This document shows, one piece after another, positions 1 to 10,911 of a DNA stretch of 34,809 nucleotides. The DNA lies in NCBI GenBank assembly GCA_051453625.1, contig JBOZIK010000001.1:172043330-172078138 (forward strand), given 5' to 3'. Source of the stretch: Welwitschia mirabilis. Lineage: Eukaryota; Gnetophyta; Gnetopsida; Welwitschiales. Under the pieces are notes generated by a model, which was given only the letters and a program-made list of their open reading frames with translations, ran no database searches and was not told the DNA's origin. The position numbers and the translations under genes were made by a program. The stretch's first letter is position 1. Every line of letters begins with the position of its first letter.

Positions 1-1480
1 CATGGATTGGGATCAAGAAGATATGGTTTTTCCCTATTAAAAGTTCCAAGACATTTTAAATTTTGTTTTTAAAAAGAATGACTAATGAAATCACATGATT
101 GAGTTGATTTTGCAAATGAGGAAAAGATGTTACTTTTTGCATAATAAGTTTTTAAGGGAAGAGGTTAGGAGATTTTTAAACTTAAGTTCTTAAAATGATG
201 TGGTATATTACTTTTAAGGATAAAAATGTGATTTGGAGAGCTACTTGTTTGAATAATTTCTTAATTGATTGTATCTCTTTTTTTTANNNNNNNNNNNNNN
301 NNNNNTTTCTTTTTTATTTTATTGAGGATCATTATTTTTTCTAAGTTGGTGGATTCCTTCAAAATATTATTAGAAAGACTGTAGAAAGAAAGCTCTCATT
401 ATTTTCATTACTTGATGAAAGATATTTTGATATTTCTTAGCTTAACTCCTCTTCCTCTCTAAATAACTATATTAATTTTAAACTATCATTCTCATTTGAG
501 TTGAGTTGATCATTTTCCATTGATTCTGTTTCAATTCTTATCTCCATTAATTTCAAAAGTTGAACCTATGGTATTAGTGGAACTTATTCATCCTTAAAAG
601 ATATGTGAAAGTTTGGGATATGATCTAAAATTTCAATGTTATCTTCTTCTTCTTCATCACTATTCTCATCATCTTGTTGCATGTTGTTGTTTTCATTAGA
701 AGGGGAAATGTGATCCTTATTTCTATCATAGATTAAAGAATTTTTAGATTATTCATAAATGTATTTTCATCTAATGAATGATTTTATAACAACTCATCAT
801 CACCATATAAATAGTCATCCTTATCTTCATTTTTGAAAGATATAGTTGAATTGTTATTGTCTTCTATTTGTTCATCTTCTAATGAGAGAATGATGAAGTT
901 TGATCTAAAATTTTATTCTTAACTTGAAAGTAAGAATCATAATTATTTATTCCTAATTTTTTTTCATTTTTCCTCAAGATAAGATGAACTCAGAATAGTT
1001 TTGAGGATTTTGCATTTGAAGAGATCCTTGATTTTATTAAGTAAAAGAAACCAAAGTTTTTATGAGTTTATTGGTATTTTCATGGTACTTTTTTATTATG
1101 TTTCTTAATTCTTCTATTGAATCTTTTTCTTCTTCGTAGTAGTTCATAGGAGATGGATGGGATGAGTAAAAATAATTGTTTAAGATTGAATCTCTAAGAT
1201 TTTCATCATTAGTTCTGTATGGATTTTAAAAAGAAAAGGGTGAATGATAAGGTGGTTGAAAAGAGGAATGAGCCCTATCCCTACTCTCAACATTTTTTTG
1301 TGTTGGCCTCCCTATTTATGCAAAAAATCTCTCTAAGTTTTTTCTTACCATCCTTCTTAGATTCTTTTCTTCTTTTTTTAGTAAGAATTTTCCTAAGTTT
1401 TTTATTACTATTATCCTCAGATTTGTTTTTACATCTTTTAACAAGACTTTTTAGACAGGTTCTTCTATTACTATTCATTT
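1..1480 (-). pseudogene. Decayed internal reading frame of the A' Ty3-like element (gag position)
   Basis: Read on the minus strand, this follows the A' leader and so sits where gag is expected. It opens with a Lys/Arg-rich stretch (ATG near 1478, with runs such as KKRRKESKKDGKKK). Broken frames follow: a segment beginning NVESRDRAHSSF, then EEEKDSIEELRN, then an acidic tract (DDENSDEEEED) followed by NIEILDHIPNFH near 600-690. The plus-strand stretch 3338-4328 is an inverted diverged copy of the same sequence, with the same residues readable in pieces. This shared readability suggests former coding sequence. I do not recognise a domain: a gag zinc knuckle or protease motif is not visible. 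A 19-N gap (287-305) interrupts it, and the left end lies outside the window. Function is unassigned; gag-like is an inference from position only. Confidence 0.45.
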
Positions 1481-2237
1481 TTAAAAAGAATGGGAAGAAG
1501 ATAATCTTAATTCAAGATGAAGATAGGTTCCTAGAGATGATCAAGTTTTAAAGTTTTGTAAATAAAATAAGTTTAGAAGAAAAATAATGTATGCATCTGG
1601 AGTTTGTATTCCTAAAATCAAACTATTCTTCTCTAATAATTTCTTCTGTCAGTAGCCCTTCTTTTCTGATAAGCCTTTTTATGAACCAATCATATCATAG
1701 TTTCTGCAAATAGAAAACAAATAAAAAATGATATTGTCATCTTGTCTGTCATGGGGACAATAAAAAGGACGACACACATAGAAACTAGAAAAATAGAAAC
1801 AGAATTAAAAACCAAAATAGAAAACAAAAAACTTAACAAATAGGACTATCATTCTTCTAGTCATCCGAATGGTAGAGGAGATGATAAAGACTAATTTTAT
1901 TGTAAAAAATGAAATATTAAAATAAAACTAAAAATAAAATGGAAAACTAAAATTACACACTATCGTCCTATCTATCATGGGATTGATAAAAAGGACGACC
2001 ACTATGAATAGTCGAGAATCAAAAAAACCAAAAAACTAAAAAATAAAAATCGAGAACTGAAAAACTAAAAAACCAAAAAAAAATAAAAATCAAGAACCAA
2101 AAACTGAAAAAAATAAAAACCACAAATAGAAAACCTATGATATCTAATAAAAATACAATGTCTCCATAGATAAATAACCAAATAGAAATTTGATGTACTC
2201 ATCCAAATGACAATAATCCTTATACTCCTTAATAGTC
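1481..2237 (-). other. 5' leader of the A' element, U-rich with hairpin modules
   Basis: On the minus strand this lies between the primer-binding site and the reading frame. It is low-complexity and T-rich in element orientation (plus strand 2010-2130 is runs of A with short CAAGAAC or AAACT interruptions), with three imperfect palindromes at 1736-1773, 1848-1888 and 1963-1998. The B-element leader at 23623-24195 and the block 5410-5750 have the same texture. No coding signal is seen. Confidence 0.6.
1736..1998. repeat. Cluster of three imperfect palindromes (hairpin modules) in the A' leader
   Basis: The best copy is 1963-1998, where TCGTCCT pairs with AGGACGA and an inner TATCA pairs with TGATA. 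1736-1773 has inner arms TTGTC/GACAA, and 1848-1888 has TATCATT opposite AGATGATA. They match the modules found in the LTRs of both subfamilies. Confidence 0.7.
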
Positions 2238-2257
2238 TTCCTTAATAATGATGCCAA
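2238..2257 (-). promoter_or_regulatory. Primer-binding site of A', decayed tRNA-Asp complement
   Basis: Two bases inside the LTR end, the minus strand reads TTGGCATCATTATTAAGGAA. The tRNA-Asp 3'-end complement used by Athila-type elements is TGGCGCCGTTGCCGGGGA. Aligned without gaps, every difference is C to T or G to A. This places the LTR at 2260-3337 as a 5' LTR, so the element body runs leftward out of the window. Confidence 0.8.
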
Positions 2258-2846
2258 TTTGTTGCAATGTATATTTTGCAATTTCTTAAGTTCAAAACAA
2301 TTTTATCATTTATAAAATAAATAGATATCTCACATAATACAACATACTAGTATAAGTGGAAGTAGACCCAAAATGTCATATTTTCATTAAAGGCTATGAG
2401 ATGAGAATCAGATTGCTTTGTAAAAGAGATATAGAAACTAGAAATAAAGAACAATGTAAGAAATAAAAGGTACAATGCAAATGCAAGATGCGACATAATC
2501 TCACATGCAATGCAAAATGGAAATAATACTACTTGCTTTTAGCCTTAACAAAGGCTGCCCTTGATAATCTATATTACCTAAGAAATTGTTACCAGATCAA
2601 GGCAACATAGACTATAAGGGTTATCAGAAAATCTATAATGAAAATATAAAAATAAAACAAAGTTTATATTAAGAATGAGTAACAAGCATCTAGGTTACAA
2701 AATAACTAAGATTCAATGGAGGATACATAGCCCTCCATCAAAGAAACATCTTTCTGCAACCCTCGAGATGGATCTCTTGCCCTTTGATCTCCTATCACGA
2801 TAATTTCTAGTGTAATAAAGATAAGAAGAAGAGTCAAAGGGGGATT

Positions 2847-2854
2847 TATTTATA
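2847..2854 (-). promoter_or_regulatory. TATA box in the A' LTR
   Basis: The minus strand reads TATAAATA followed by AATCCCCC, matching the TATA box position of the partner LTR (7839-7848). Confidence 0.5.
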
Positions 2855-2970
2855 ACAACTCATAGTAGAAAAAGTCAAATGATAGGTATGGCTAGGAACA
2901 CTCATAAATGAAACAGATGAAATGGTTAAAGATCACTATCAGAGTTGGTTACATGTCAGTGTTATCTTAG

Positions 2971-3098
2971 CTATCATCTAAATGATAATGGGGATGATAG
3001 AACATTATAAAAGATGACTCAAAATATGACTAAGTAGTGATTCAGCAGTTCACATTAGTAGTCCTCATCTTGTCTATCATGGGGATGATACAGAGGAC
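2971..3098. repeat. Two hairpin modules in the A' LTR
   Basis: At 2971-3000 perfect 8-bp arms CTATCATC/GATGATAG flank a 14-bp loop. At 3061-3098 GTCCTC pairs with GAGGAC, with a nested ATCAT-GGGG-ATGAT hairpin inside. Confidence 0.8.
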
Positions 3099-3918
3099 AA
3101 TGATCTTCTTTAATCATGTTCTTAAGGAAAAACCTTGCATTTTTGTCAATAATCCTTCTTCAAAGCTCTGTGCATCAAAAAGTGCCTTTAATACATCAAA
3201 TCTAGATAAGAATCACACATTTCTAAGATTTCCTCTTATTTCTTCAAAATCCTAAGAATTGCATCTAAACCTATATAAAATTCTTATAAAACAACTCATA
3301 AAACCCCATCAAATAACCACAAATTGCTAGGGTAATAAATAGTAATACAACGACCCATTTAGAATTTTTTTTTTAAAAAAAAGTATAGAAAAGAACCTAA
3401 GGATAATGGTAAGAAAACACTTTGAGAAATTTTTTTAGAAAAAGCATTACTAATATAAAATAATGTTGAGAGTAGGGATTGGGCCTATTCCTATATTCAA
3501 CCATATAGAAATAAAAATGAAAATCTTAAGGATTGAACCTGATATAATCACTTTTATCCATCCCATCCATCTCTCATGAACTAATATGAAGAAGAAAATG
3601 ATTCAAGAAAAGAAATGATGAATGAAATGTGCAAAAGCATAGAAATACCCATAAAAGACTAAAAACATTGGTTGAGACCTTTTAACAAAATCTTCTACAA
3701 AATCAAGAATCTCTTCTAATGCAAAATATTCAAACCTATCCTTCTACATTTTACTTTAAGGAAAATAAAAATAACTTAGAAATGAATGATTATGATTATT
3801 CCTTCTAAATTGAGAATAAAATTTTAAATTAAAATTTATCACTCTACTCATTAGGAGATGAACAAAGGGGAGACAATAACAATTTAACTATATCTTTTAA
3901 TAATGAAGATGAGGATGA

Positions 3919-4062
3919 NNNNNNNNNNNNNNNNNNNNNNNNNNNNNNNNNNNNNNNNNNNNNNNNNNNNNNNNNNNNNNNNNNNNNNNNNNNNNNNNNN
4001 NNNNNNNNNNNNNNNNNNNNNNNNNNNNNNNNNNNNNNNNNNNNNNNNNNNNNNNNNNNNNN
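3919..4062. other. Assembly gap (144 N)
   Basis: Run of N inside the A internal region. Reading frames spanning it have no support. Confidence 0.99.
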
Positions 4063-4328
4063 TAGTAATGAAGAAGAAGAATATGACATTTAAATCTTAG
4101 ATCATATGCCAAACTTTCACATATTTTGTAAGGATGAAGGAGTTACACTGATACTAGAAGCTTAACTTTTGAAATTAATAGAGATAAGCATTAAAGTAGA
4201 ATCAATAAAAAATGATCAACTCAATTAAAATGAGGATTCCAGTTTAGAGTTAATGGAATTATTTAGAGAGGAAGAGAAATTGAACCAAGAAACATAGAAT
4301 ATCTTTCATTAAATAATGAAAACAATGA

Positions 4329-4913
4329 NNNNNNNNNNNNNNNNNNNNNNNNNNNNNNNNNNNNNNNNNNNNNNNNNNNNNNNNNNNNNNNNNNNNNNNN
4401 NNNNNNNNNNNNNNNNNNNNNNNNNNNNNNNNNNNNNNNNNNNNNNNNNNNNNNNNNNNNNNNNNNNNNNNNNNNNNNNNNNNNNNNNNNNNNNNNNNNN
4501 NNNNNNNNNNNNNNNNNNNNNNNNNNNNNNNNNNNNNNNNNNNNNNNNNNNNNNNNNNNNNNNNNNNNNNNNNNNNNNNNNNNNNNNNNNNNNNNNNNNN
4601 NNNNNNNNNNNNNNNNNNNNNNNNNNNNNNNNNNNNNNNNNNNNNNNNNNNNNNNNNNNNNNNNNNNNNNNNNNNNNNNNNNNNNNNNNNNNNNNNNNNN
4701 NNNNNNNNNNNNNNNNNNNNNNNNNNNNNNNNNNNNNNNNNNNNNNNNNNNNNNNNNNNNNNNNNNNNNNNNNNNNNNNNNNNNNNNNNNNNNNNNNNNN
4801 NNNNNNNNNNNNNNNNNNNNNNNNNNNNNNNNNNNNNNNNNNNNNNNNNNNNNNNNNNNNNNNNNNNNNNNNNNNNNNNNNNNNNNNNNNNNNNNNNNNN
4901 NNNNNNNNNNNNN
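4329..4913. other. Assembly gap (585 N)
   Basis: Run of N inside the A internal region. It separates the acidic-tract block from the downstream block. Confidence 0.99.
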
Positions 4914-5409
4914 AAATGTTTTGTAGCTTACATTAGTTCTTATGGAAACAAATTATCATGTGCTTATGCAAATTGGATAAAAGCTTGTTTTCCTCTTAAG
5001 AATCCATGTTTTAAATTAAATGATATAAAATATTTTAAAGATCATTCAAAATCACTTTGAAAACTCTCTTTGAGTCCCTTCTCACATGCCTTTTTTAATG
5101 ATGTTTAAGAATTATAAAGCTTTTATAAGAGATTATTTTTTAATGATACTTATCATTTCTTCATATCTTATTTAAATTCTAAAATTTATGCTATCCAGGT
5201 ATTATTTTTTTACTCTCTCTTCTTCCAATTGGTTCTACTTAAGAATAATTACATACATTTCATGTTTTATCAATTGGTGAATATTTGGTTTAGACCTCAT
5301 TTTTCTGAAGGAATACCATAATATTGAGACCATATTTCTTTTGCTTTCTTTCTTTCTTTTCAATAAATGTATGAGTTAGATTTTAGGATTTGAATAAAGT
5401 TTGCTTATA

Positions 5410-5750
5410 TTAATCTTTCCTTTTGGCTTCCATGATACTTTTAATTGTGATTTTCAGCTTTTTTTTTTGATAATCTCTATTTTAATTTTCTATTTTCAGC
5501 TTTATTTTTATTCACAGTCTATGTTTTCTATTTTTCCAATAATAATGTGACATCTCCTATATTATCTGAATGATAAGGTGGACAACGGTCTCTATTTTTA
5601 CTCTTTGTTTCTAGTTTTTCTGTAAGTTTTTTATGCTCTATTTCTTTTTCCTATCTCTGTCATCCTCTATATCATTTGGATGATAAGCAAGACGATAGTT
5701 AATAAATAAATGATTTTTTTCTATTATTTTGAGAAAATACATTTTTATGG
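5410..5750 (+). other. T-rich noncoding block with two hairpin modules (A element)
   Basis: Low-complexity T-rich sequence like the element leaders, with imperfect palindromes at 5547-5588 and 5651-5698. In the latter, CTATC pairs with GATAG and an inner ATCAT-TTGG-ATGAT is nested. No coding signal. It ends at a 46-N gap (5751-5796). Confidence 0.55.
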
Positions 5751-5796
5751 NNNNNNNNNNNNNNNNNNNNNNNNNNNNNNNNNNNNNNNNNNNNNN

Positions 5797-7334
5797 ATTT
5801 CACAAGCAAACTGTCTGAATTTTCTCTTAGCTTTTTTCTTTGGAGGTTATTATGACATTACTTAATCATTTTTCAAACTTGAATTATGTTTTTATCTCCA
5901 TAACTAGTCTTTTAACTTGGGAATTTTAGTGGTAAGATTCAATTCACATAATCTTAGGAAATTCACATGTCTATGAACTTCAGTTTAAAGGAAGATGCGC
6001 TTTTTTTTAATGGTAAAAAGGTCTTATATTATTTAAGAGTGTTCTTTTGTATCTTCATCATATGACTTTCACCTTTGTCTTTTGGAATGTTTAGTCATGT
6101 AAAATGTTTTCAAAAAAAATTAAAAAAGAAAGAAAAAAAAGAAGAGCAAGAGATAGGTGAAATAAGGCCATGATGTTTTATTTGTGATATTTCAAAAACA
6201 TGGTCATCATGATGTCCTATCACAAGTACACTGGGGTAAATATTTCTAAGAGGAGTCTTTAATAGTGTAATATTATAGCTACGAGTACTCCATTAGGAGG
6301 ATAGTTGGTTATGCTTTATAGGTTTTTACTTCTCTGATGGTGGTTGTACTCTCCTCATCATGGATAATAAACTTGTAATAAACTAGAAGGCTATGTGTTA
6401 AATGATGTCCCTAGAGTTATCAGATACATTGCTTATTTTCTAGAATCTTAGTCTTTCCACATGGTTATTTATTTCTTGAGATTTGAGTATTTGTTTTGAG
6501 ATGATAACAAATGAGTTCATTTTTAAGCAATTCTTTGATCTGATCATTCATTATTTAAAGCATTTTTTTTAACAATGTAATAACCACTTCCTTATCGAAT
6601 GAAACTTTTTATACATTAAGTCATGCATTTTTCAAATTAAGTAATGCTATAATTTTTTTAATGGGAGTCTGCTAGGTTAAAATATTAGATCAATGAGCTA
6701 TCTTTTGTTTATATTATCTTATGCACATTCTTTTTATCTTCTTTTATGGTTTAATTAGTCATTTTAAAGTCATTACCATATTTTCTTACCATATTAGGAC
6801 TTTAACATTTTAATGATTTTCTTGTTTAATTCTCACTAAACTTTGATTTCTTAGTTAGATAAATTTTTTTAATAAATTTTGTGATGTCTATTTTTAGATT
6901 TTTGATGTTGAAAGCACCGCTCATGTTCATTTTGTAATGAAATATTTTTATTACTTATCAAAATATTTCATAGCTATATATTTTTGAAATCTAACAGTAC
7001 TCAGCTTTGTACTTAGTTTAGAAAGTTGTCCTCTTTTATCTACCTTCTTACTCCTGTCTACTTTCTTTTCTTTATTTTCCAATACAGGATGTATTTCTTT
7101 TCTCAGGGGGCAAGGACCCATTTTCATGGCTTATTTTCAAAATTTTTTAACTTAATTTAGATGTTTCATGAGATAAAATTTTCAAATTTTCATACACAAT
7201 ATGCATTTCTTGATTATTTATCTATGTGACATGTTTTATGAGCTTATTTTAAAATTTCTAGATTTATCTTTTGAAAAATAATTATCTCTATTTATTATTT
7301 TTTACCTAGTTTTTATCAAGGACTGATAAAGATT
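5797..7334 (+). other. 3' noncoding region of the A element
   Basis: No reading frame is supported. Homology to the B element's 3' region is clear: 5955-5990 (CACATGTCTATGAACTTC, then AAGGAAGATGC) matches 30576-30615, and 6195-6365 (ATGATGTCCTA, CACAAGTACAC, then CTCTGATGGTGGTTG) matches 30885-31045. The block continues to the polypurine tract. The two subfamilies therefore share a common 3' end. Confidence 0.65.
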
Positions 7335-7344
7335 AAGTGGAGGG
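7335..7344 (+). promoter_or_regulatory. Polypurine tract of the A element
   Basis: AAGTGGAGGG, followed by CTA and the LTR start TGTTG. The B element has the matching AAGTAGGAGG-CTA-TGTTG at 32437-32454. It marks the 3' LTR boundary. Confidence 0.75.
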
Positions 7345-7347
7345 CTA

Positions 7348-8434
7348 TGTTGTGCTATCAATTTTTGGTTATTTGATATGTTTTATGAGCTATTTTGCAG
7401 GACATTTGTACAGGTTTAGGCACAATTCTGATGATTCTGGAGATTCAACAGAAGATCTCGAAAATGTATAATTATTACCTAGATTTAATGTATTTAAGGC
7501 ACTTTCTGATGTATAAAGCTTTGGAGGAGGATTATTAATAAAAATGCTAAGTTTCTTCTCAAGAAAATGATTAAAGAAGTTTATCGTCATCTCTGTCGTC
7601 TAGATGATAGGTAGGATGACAACAGCTAATATGGATTACTGAGTTATCTAATTAATTACCTATTAAATCAACTTTTATAATGAGCTATCATCTACTTCAT
7701 CATTTAGATGACCTGACAGGATGACACTAACATATAACTAACTCTGATAGCTGACCCTTAATCATTTCGTCTATTTGTTACCTATAAATGAGCGCATCTA
7801 TCCATGTCTTTTATCTATTGTTTTCTGTTGTGTATTTCTATAAATAAACCCTCCTTCAATTCTTCTCCTTGTCTTCATTACACTAAAAATTTTTGTAATA
7901 GGAGATTAAAGGATGGGAAATCCATCTTTAATATTGTATAAATACATGCCCTTAGTGGAGGATTGTGTATCCTCCATTGAGACTTAACTATTTAGTAACC
8001 CAAATGCTTGTTACTCATTCTTAATATAGGCTTTGTTTTGTTTTCATGTTTGCATTGTATATTTTCCGATGACACTTATAATCTATGTTGCCCTTGATTT
8101 GGTGATAATTTCTTGGGTGATATAGATTATTAAGGGTAGCCTTTATTAAGGCTAAAAGCAAATAGTATTAATTCCATTTTGCATTTCATCTAGATTAGTT
8201 ACATCTTGCATTTTGCATTATAATTTATTTTCTTGCACTTATCCTTTATTTCTGGTTTCTATCATTATTTTGTAAAGTAATCCAAGTCTTGTCTCATAGT
8301 ATTTAACATGAATACGACATTTTAAGTCTACTCCCACTCATACTAGTATGTTGTATCATGTTATATATCTATTTATTTTATAAATAATAGAATCCTTTTG
8401 AACTTAAGTACTTGCACAAATACATACTGCAACA
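7348..8434 (+). repeat. 3' LTR of the A element
   Basis: 1087 bp, beginning TGTTGTGCTATC and ending CTGCAACA, with inverted terminal TGTTG/CAACA. It follows a polypurine tract and is homologous to the inverted LTR at 2260-3337 (roughly 85% by eye near its 3' end). TATA box TATAAATAAA lies at 7839-7848. It carries two hairpin modules. The next five bases are AACAC, the expected target duplication; its partner is not visible because the element's 5' half has been interrupted. Confidence 0.85.
7586..7725. repeat. Two hairpin modules in the A 3' LTR
   Basis: At 7586-7620 GTCATC pairs with GATGAC around a 23-bp loop. At 7686-7725 a weaker copy contains TCATCATTTAGATGA and ends GGATGAC. They are positional counterparts of the pair at 2971-3098. 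Confidence 0.7.
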
Positions 8435-9258
8435 AACACCCTACCTAACACTACATGTCATATTTTATAACCACTTACCTAATGCTATAAGACAAAGGAT
8501 TGTAACCATTCTCATGTCCTATCCTTATCTATAAAAGGGCCTTAAGCCCTTTGTTGTAACATCCTTCATTTTGGCAAAGCAATATAACTCTTAAAGTATC
8601 AAGTCAACATGGTCTTCTAAGTACTTTATTTGGGGAGTAATCTTATTACAAGGATAGATTAAGGATTCCTTTTCAGCTTTTGTTTATGTAATGTACCTTT
8701 TTTGATTCAAGAAAAAGTAGAATTTTTTTTTGATTTTGGGTCATAGATAAATTCATACTTTTAATGCTTAGTGATTCTACATTATTAAGTCCTTTTATCA
8801 ATTAAGTAAGTTTTTTAGTTAGTTTATTTAAGTCTTTTTAATTTAATAAATCTTAAGTACACTAAGTCCTTTCATGCTTATTTTAAGGGTATGAAGGACC
8901 AAGTTACTTTCGAATTCATTAACTTTTATATGGTGAATGAGGTTATATCATCATGAACTAAGCTATCATTATTTAATGAGTATGTTTTAGAAAGATGCAA
9001 GACATCACCGAGTGAAGAATAGTTGGTGGATAAATCAAGTGAATTCTTCTAGCTTACTTGCTTCCCTACTTTGCAAATAAAAGTTTCAAACATTTCTCAA
9101 CTCTTTATCTTTTTTATTTTATTGTATTTATAAATTATAATTAAGCAAGAGTTGTGTTATTTCTGTTAACCTACCCTAATTATCCTTGTGTAAGAATGAT
9201 ATTGAGTTTTAACTTAGTTTAAATTTCATTCATGTACTAAAAAGAATACTTAGCTAAT
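8435..9258. other. Gene-free flank right of the A element
   Basis: No coding signal. A stretch at 8500-8580 looks promoter- or LTR-like (TATAAAAGGG at 8531 and a small GGGC-CTTAA-GCCC palindrome just after), but no second copy is visible in the window, so it is left unassigned. Confidence 0.5.
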
Positions 9259-9997
9259 TGGTATTAGTTATTTTTGGGGAAAAAATCAAAGTTGTTTTCT
9301 AGTAGTTTATTGGTAAAAGTTTCTTAAAACATGTGCATATATTTGTATTTTTTTAGTCTATGTCAAATTGTTGGATTTTCAAGTAAAGAAATCTTCTATC
9401 AAGTTAATATGTAAATATTTGTAACATATATGTACCCTTATTTCTAGATGTCTTTTATTAAAATGTCTTTTTGGTATAAATATCTTCTATTTGTAAGATG
9501 TTTATTATGTTTTAATATGTCTTTGATCCTAGATTCCTACTAATGAAATAGATGTTTATTAATCATTGAAATAAAAATCTACCACTTTAAAGACATCCAT
9601 AATGTATGTGAAGATAAAATTAAAAAATAGGATACCTATTAGGTTTTTAAGGAAAAAAAGTAAAGTTATTATTTTACAATTTATTAGTAAAAATTAACTA
9701 ACATGTTTGCATGTCTTTATCTCTTTTAGTTTGTGTTAGGTTGTTGGATTTTTAAGTAAAGACATCTTTTATCAAGTTATCTATAGTTCTAATAGACATA
9801 TATCCCTATTTCCAGATGTCTTCTACTAACAAATGTTTTTTTGTGGTATAGATGTCTTCTATTTTTAAGATGTTTATGATGTTTTAATATTTCTTTGATC
9901 CCATATTTCTACTTATAAGATAGATTTTTATTAATCAATGAAATAGATGTCTATTATTTTAAAGACATCTATAATCTAGGTAAGGGTAAAATTGAAA
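9259..9997 (+). repeat. Two-copy tandem repeat, unit about 370 bp
   Basis: 9259-9630 and 9631-9997 align end to end with many substitutions. Shared landmarks in order are TTGTTGGATTT then AAGTAAAGA; TTTCTAGATGTCTT or TTTCCAGATGTCTT; GATGTTTAT.ATGTTTTAATAT; TCTTTGATCC; TTATTAATCA.TGAAATA; and TTTAAAGACATC near the end. It is rich in AGATGTCT/AGACATCT. No coding signal. Confidence 0.8.
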
Positions 9998-10360
9998 AAG
10001 GAACCAAAATAATAAAGCTTTGTATGTCTATAAAGTCATGAACATTTTAAAATCTCTCATTTTTCATCCTCCTATATGTAAGAGATAGTTATAGGTAATG
10101 AAATATGTATGATATTTGACCAAAGAAAAAGCAAAATGATAAGAACAAATAGTTAGATAAGGCACACAATAAAAGAAAAAGATAAAGAATAATAATAGAT
10201 AATAGAAAAGGACCCATGAAAGAAGAAAGCAACTAGATCTAATATACATGGACCACATCAAAATGACTCTAATATTAATAGGGAAGAATGCAATTTCTAT
10301 TTCATTTTTAATAAATCATGACAGTTATTTGGTGCTTGGAAATTAGTAAAAATCATAGTA
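9998..10360. other. Gene-free spacer
   Basis: AT-rich sequence left of the copia-type element. The short open frames here are low-complexity and show no family resemblance. Confidence 0.5.
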
Positions 10361-10365
10361 AATAT

Positions 10366-10894
10366 TGTTAGGAAGTTAACATAATTAGTATAATAATAAT
10401 TAACTTGATTAATGAAATATAAAATAACATTTTTAATTTCATATTCAAAAGAATAAATGTTTCCTACTAGCGGAATATGATGCAAAGATGTAAATCATTA
10501 ATTTAATAAATAATATCTAATTCAATCACTTAAGTAAAGAATAATAATATGAAAAAACATTGAAATCACACTAGCTAAAATCAAAGCCTTAGGTAGATGG
10601 TTTTCTGATGAACCACCAACATAATCATATGCTAGAATTATTATTCATAATAATAATTTACCACTAATTATTAATCCTCTAGTTATTGATATCAAACATT
10701 TGATATATTATGAAGGTTGATTTTTCATTTTTTTAGTTCTTATATATGCAACTTATGAAGCAATCTAAAAAATTAGCATTTTACTTAGACATATTATAAA
10801 ATGATTTTAACGTTATTCCCACACTAGGAGTAAAGAGTATTAATTTCTAGATTTAAAACATAACATTAAAGCATCTTTGTTATAAATTCCAACA
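10366..10894 (+). repeat. 5' LTR of the copia-type element
   Basis: 529 bp, from TGTTAGGAAGTTAACA to AATTCCAACA; ends are inverted TGTTAGGAA/TTCCAACA. Shares many blocks with 15030-15534, for example TTAACTTGATTAAT and AATATGAT. Confidence 0.85.
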
Positions 10895-10911
10895 TGGTAT
10901 TAAAGCCAAAG
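10895..10911 (+). promoter_or_regulatory. Primer-binding site, decayed tRNA-Met complement
   Basis: TGGTATTAAAGCCAAAG starts directly after the LTR. Compared with the common plant copia site TGGTATCAGAGCCA, the changes are C to T and G to A. Confidence 0.85.

Larger units (their letters stand above)
2260..3337 (-). repeat. 5' LTR of the A' element (A subfamily)
   Basis: About 1078 bp. It is an inverted diverged copy of the LTR at 7348-8434, matching for example across the block containing ACATACTAGTAT. The 3' terminus on the minus strand is TTGCAACA (plus TGTTGCAA at 2260). The 5' terminus is decayed to TATTACC (plus ..GGTAATA ending at 3337). A decayed primer site follows the 3' end. It contains two hairpin modules and a TATA box. 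The 5' boundary is fixed because homology to the interrupted A copy resumes exactly at 3338 (AATAGTAATA). Confidence 0.85.
3338..5409 (+). pseudogene. Truncated internal reading frame of the A element
   Basis: 3338-4328 is the inverted diverged counterpart of 320-1480. Recognisable pieces include NVESRDWAYSYIQP near 3470 and an acidic tract (NEDED before the gap, SNEEEE after it) followed by ILDHMPNFH near 4095-4120. Two N gaps break it. After the second gap, 4914-5350 reads as another former coding block, with stretches such as SSYGNKLSCAYANWIKAC, SLSPFSHAFFNDV and VNIWFRPHFSEGIP interrupted by stops that look like Q codons turned to TAA. I do not recognise this protein. No reverse transcriptase, RNase H or integrase motif is seen between the left junction and the 3' LTR. 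Its 5' end is lost to the A' insertion. It could be a gag of an unfamiliar lineage, or a non-autonomous element's own protein. Confidence 0.4.

Noticed and set aside
1219-1551. 110-residue plus-strand frame rich in Phe and Leu
   Set aside because: Antisense of the Lys-rich A' reading frame, whose minus-strand reading is supported by the inverted copy at 3338-4328.
8500-8620. Stretch with TATAAAAGGG and GCAAAGCAATATAA as an LTR fragment or promoter
   Set aside because: No partner copy, termini or primer site are visible, so an LTR cannot be supported from this window.
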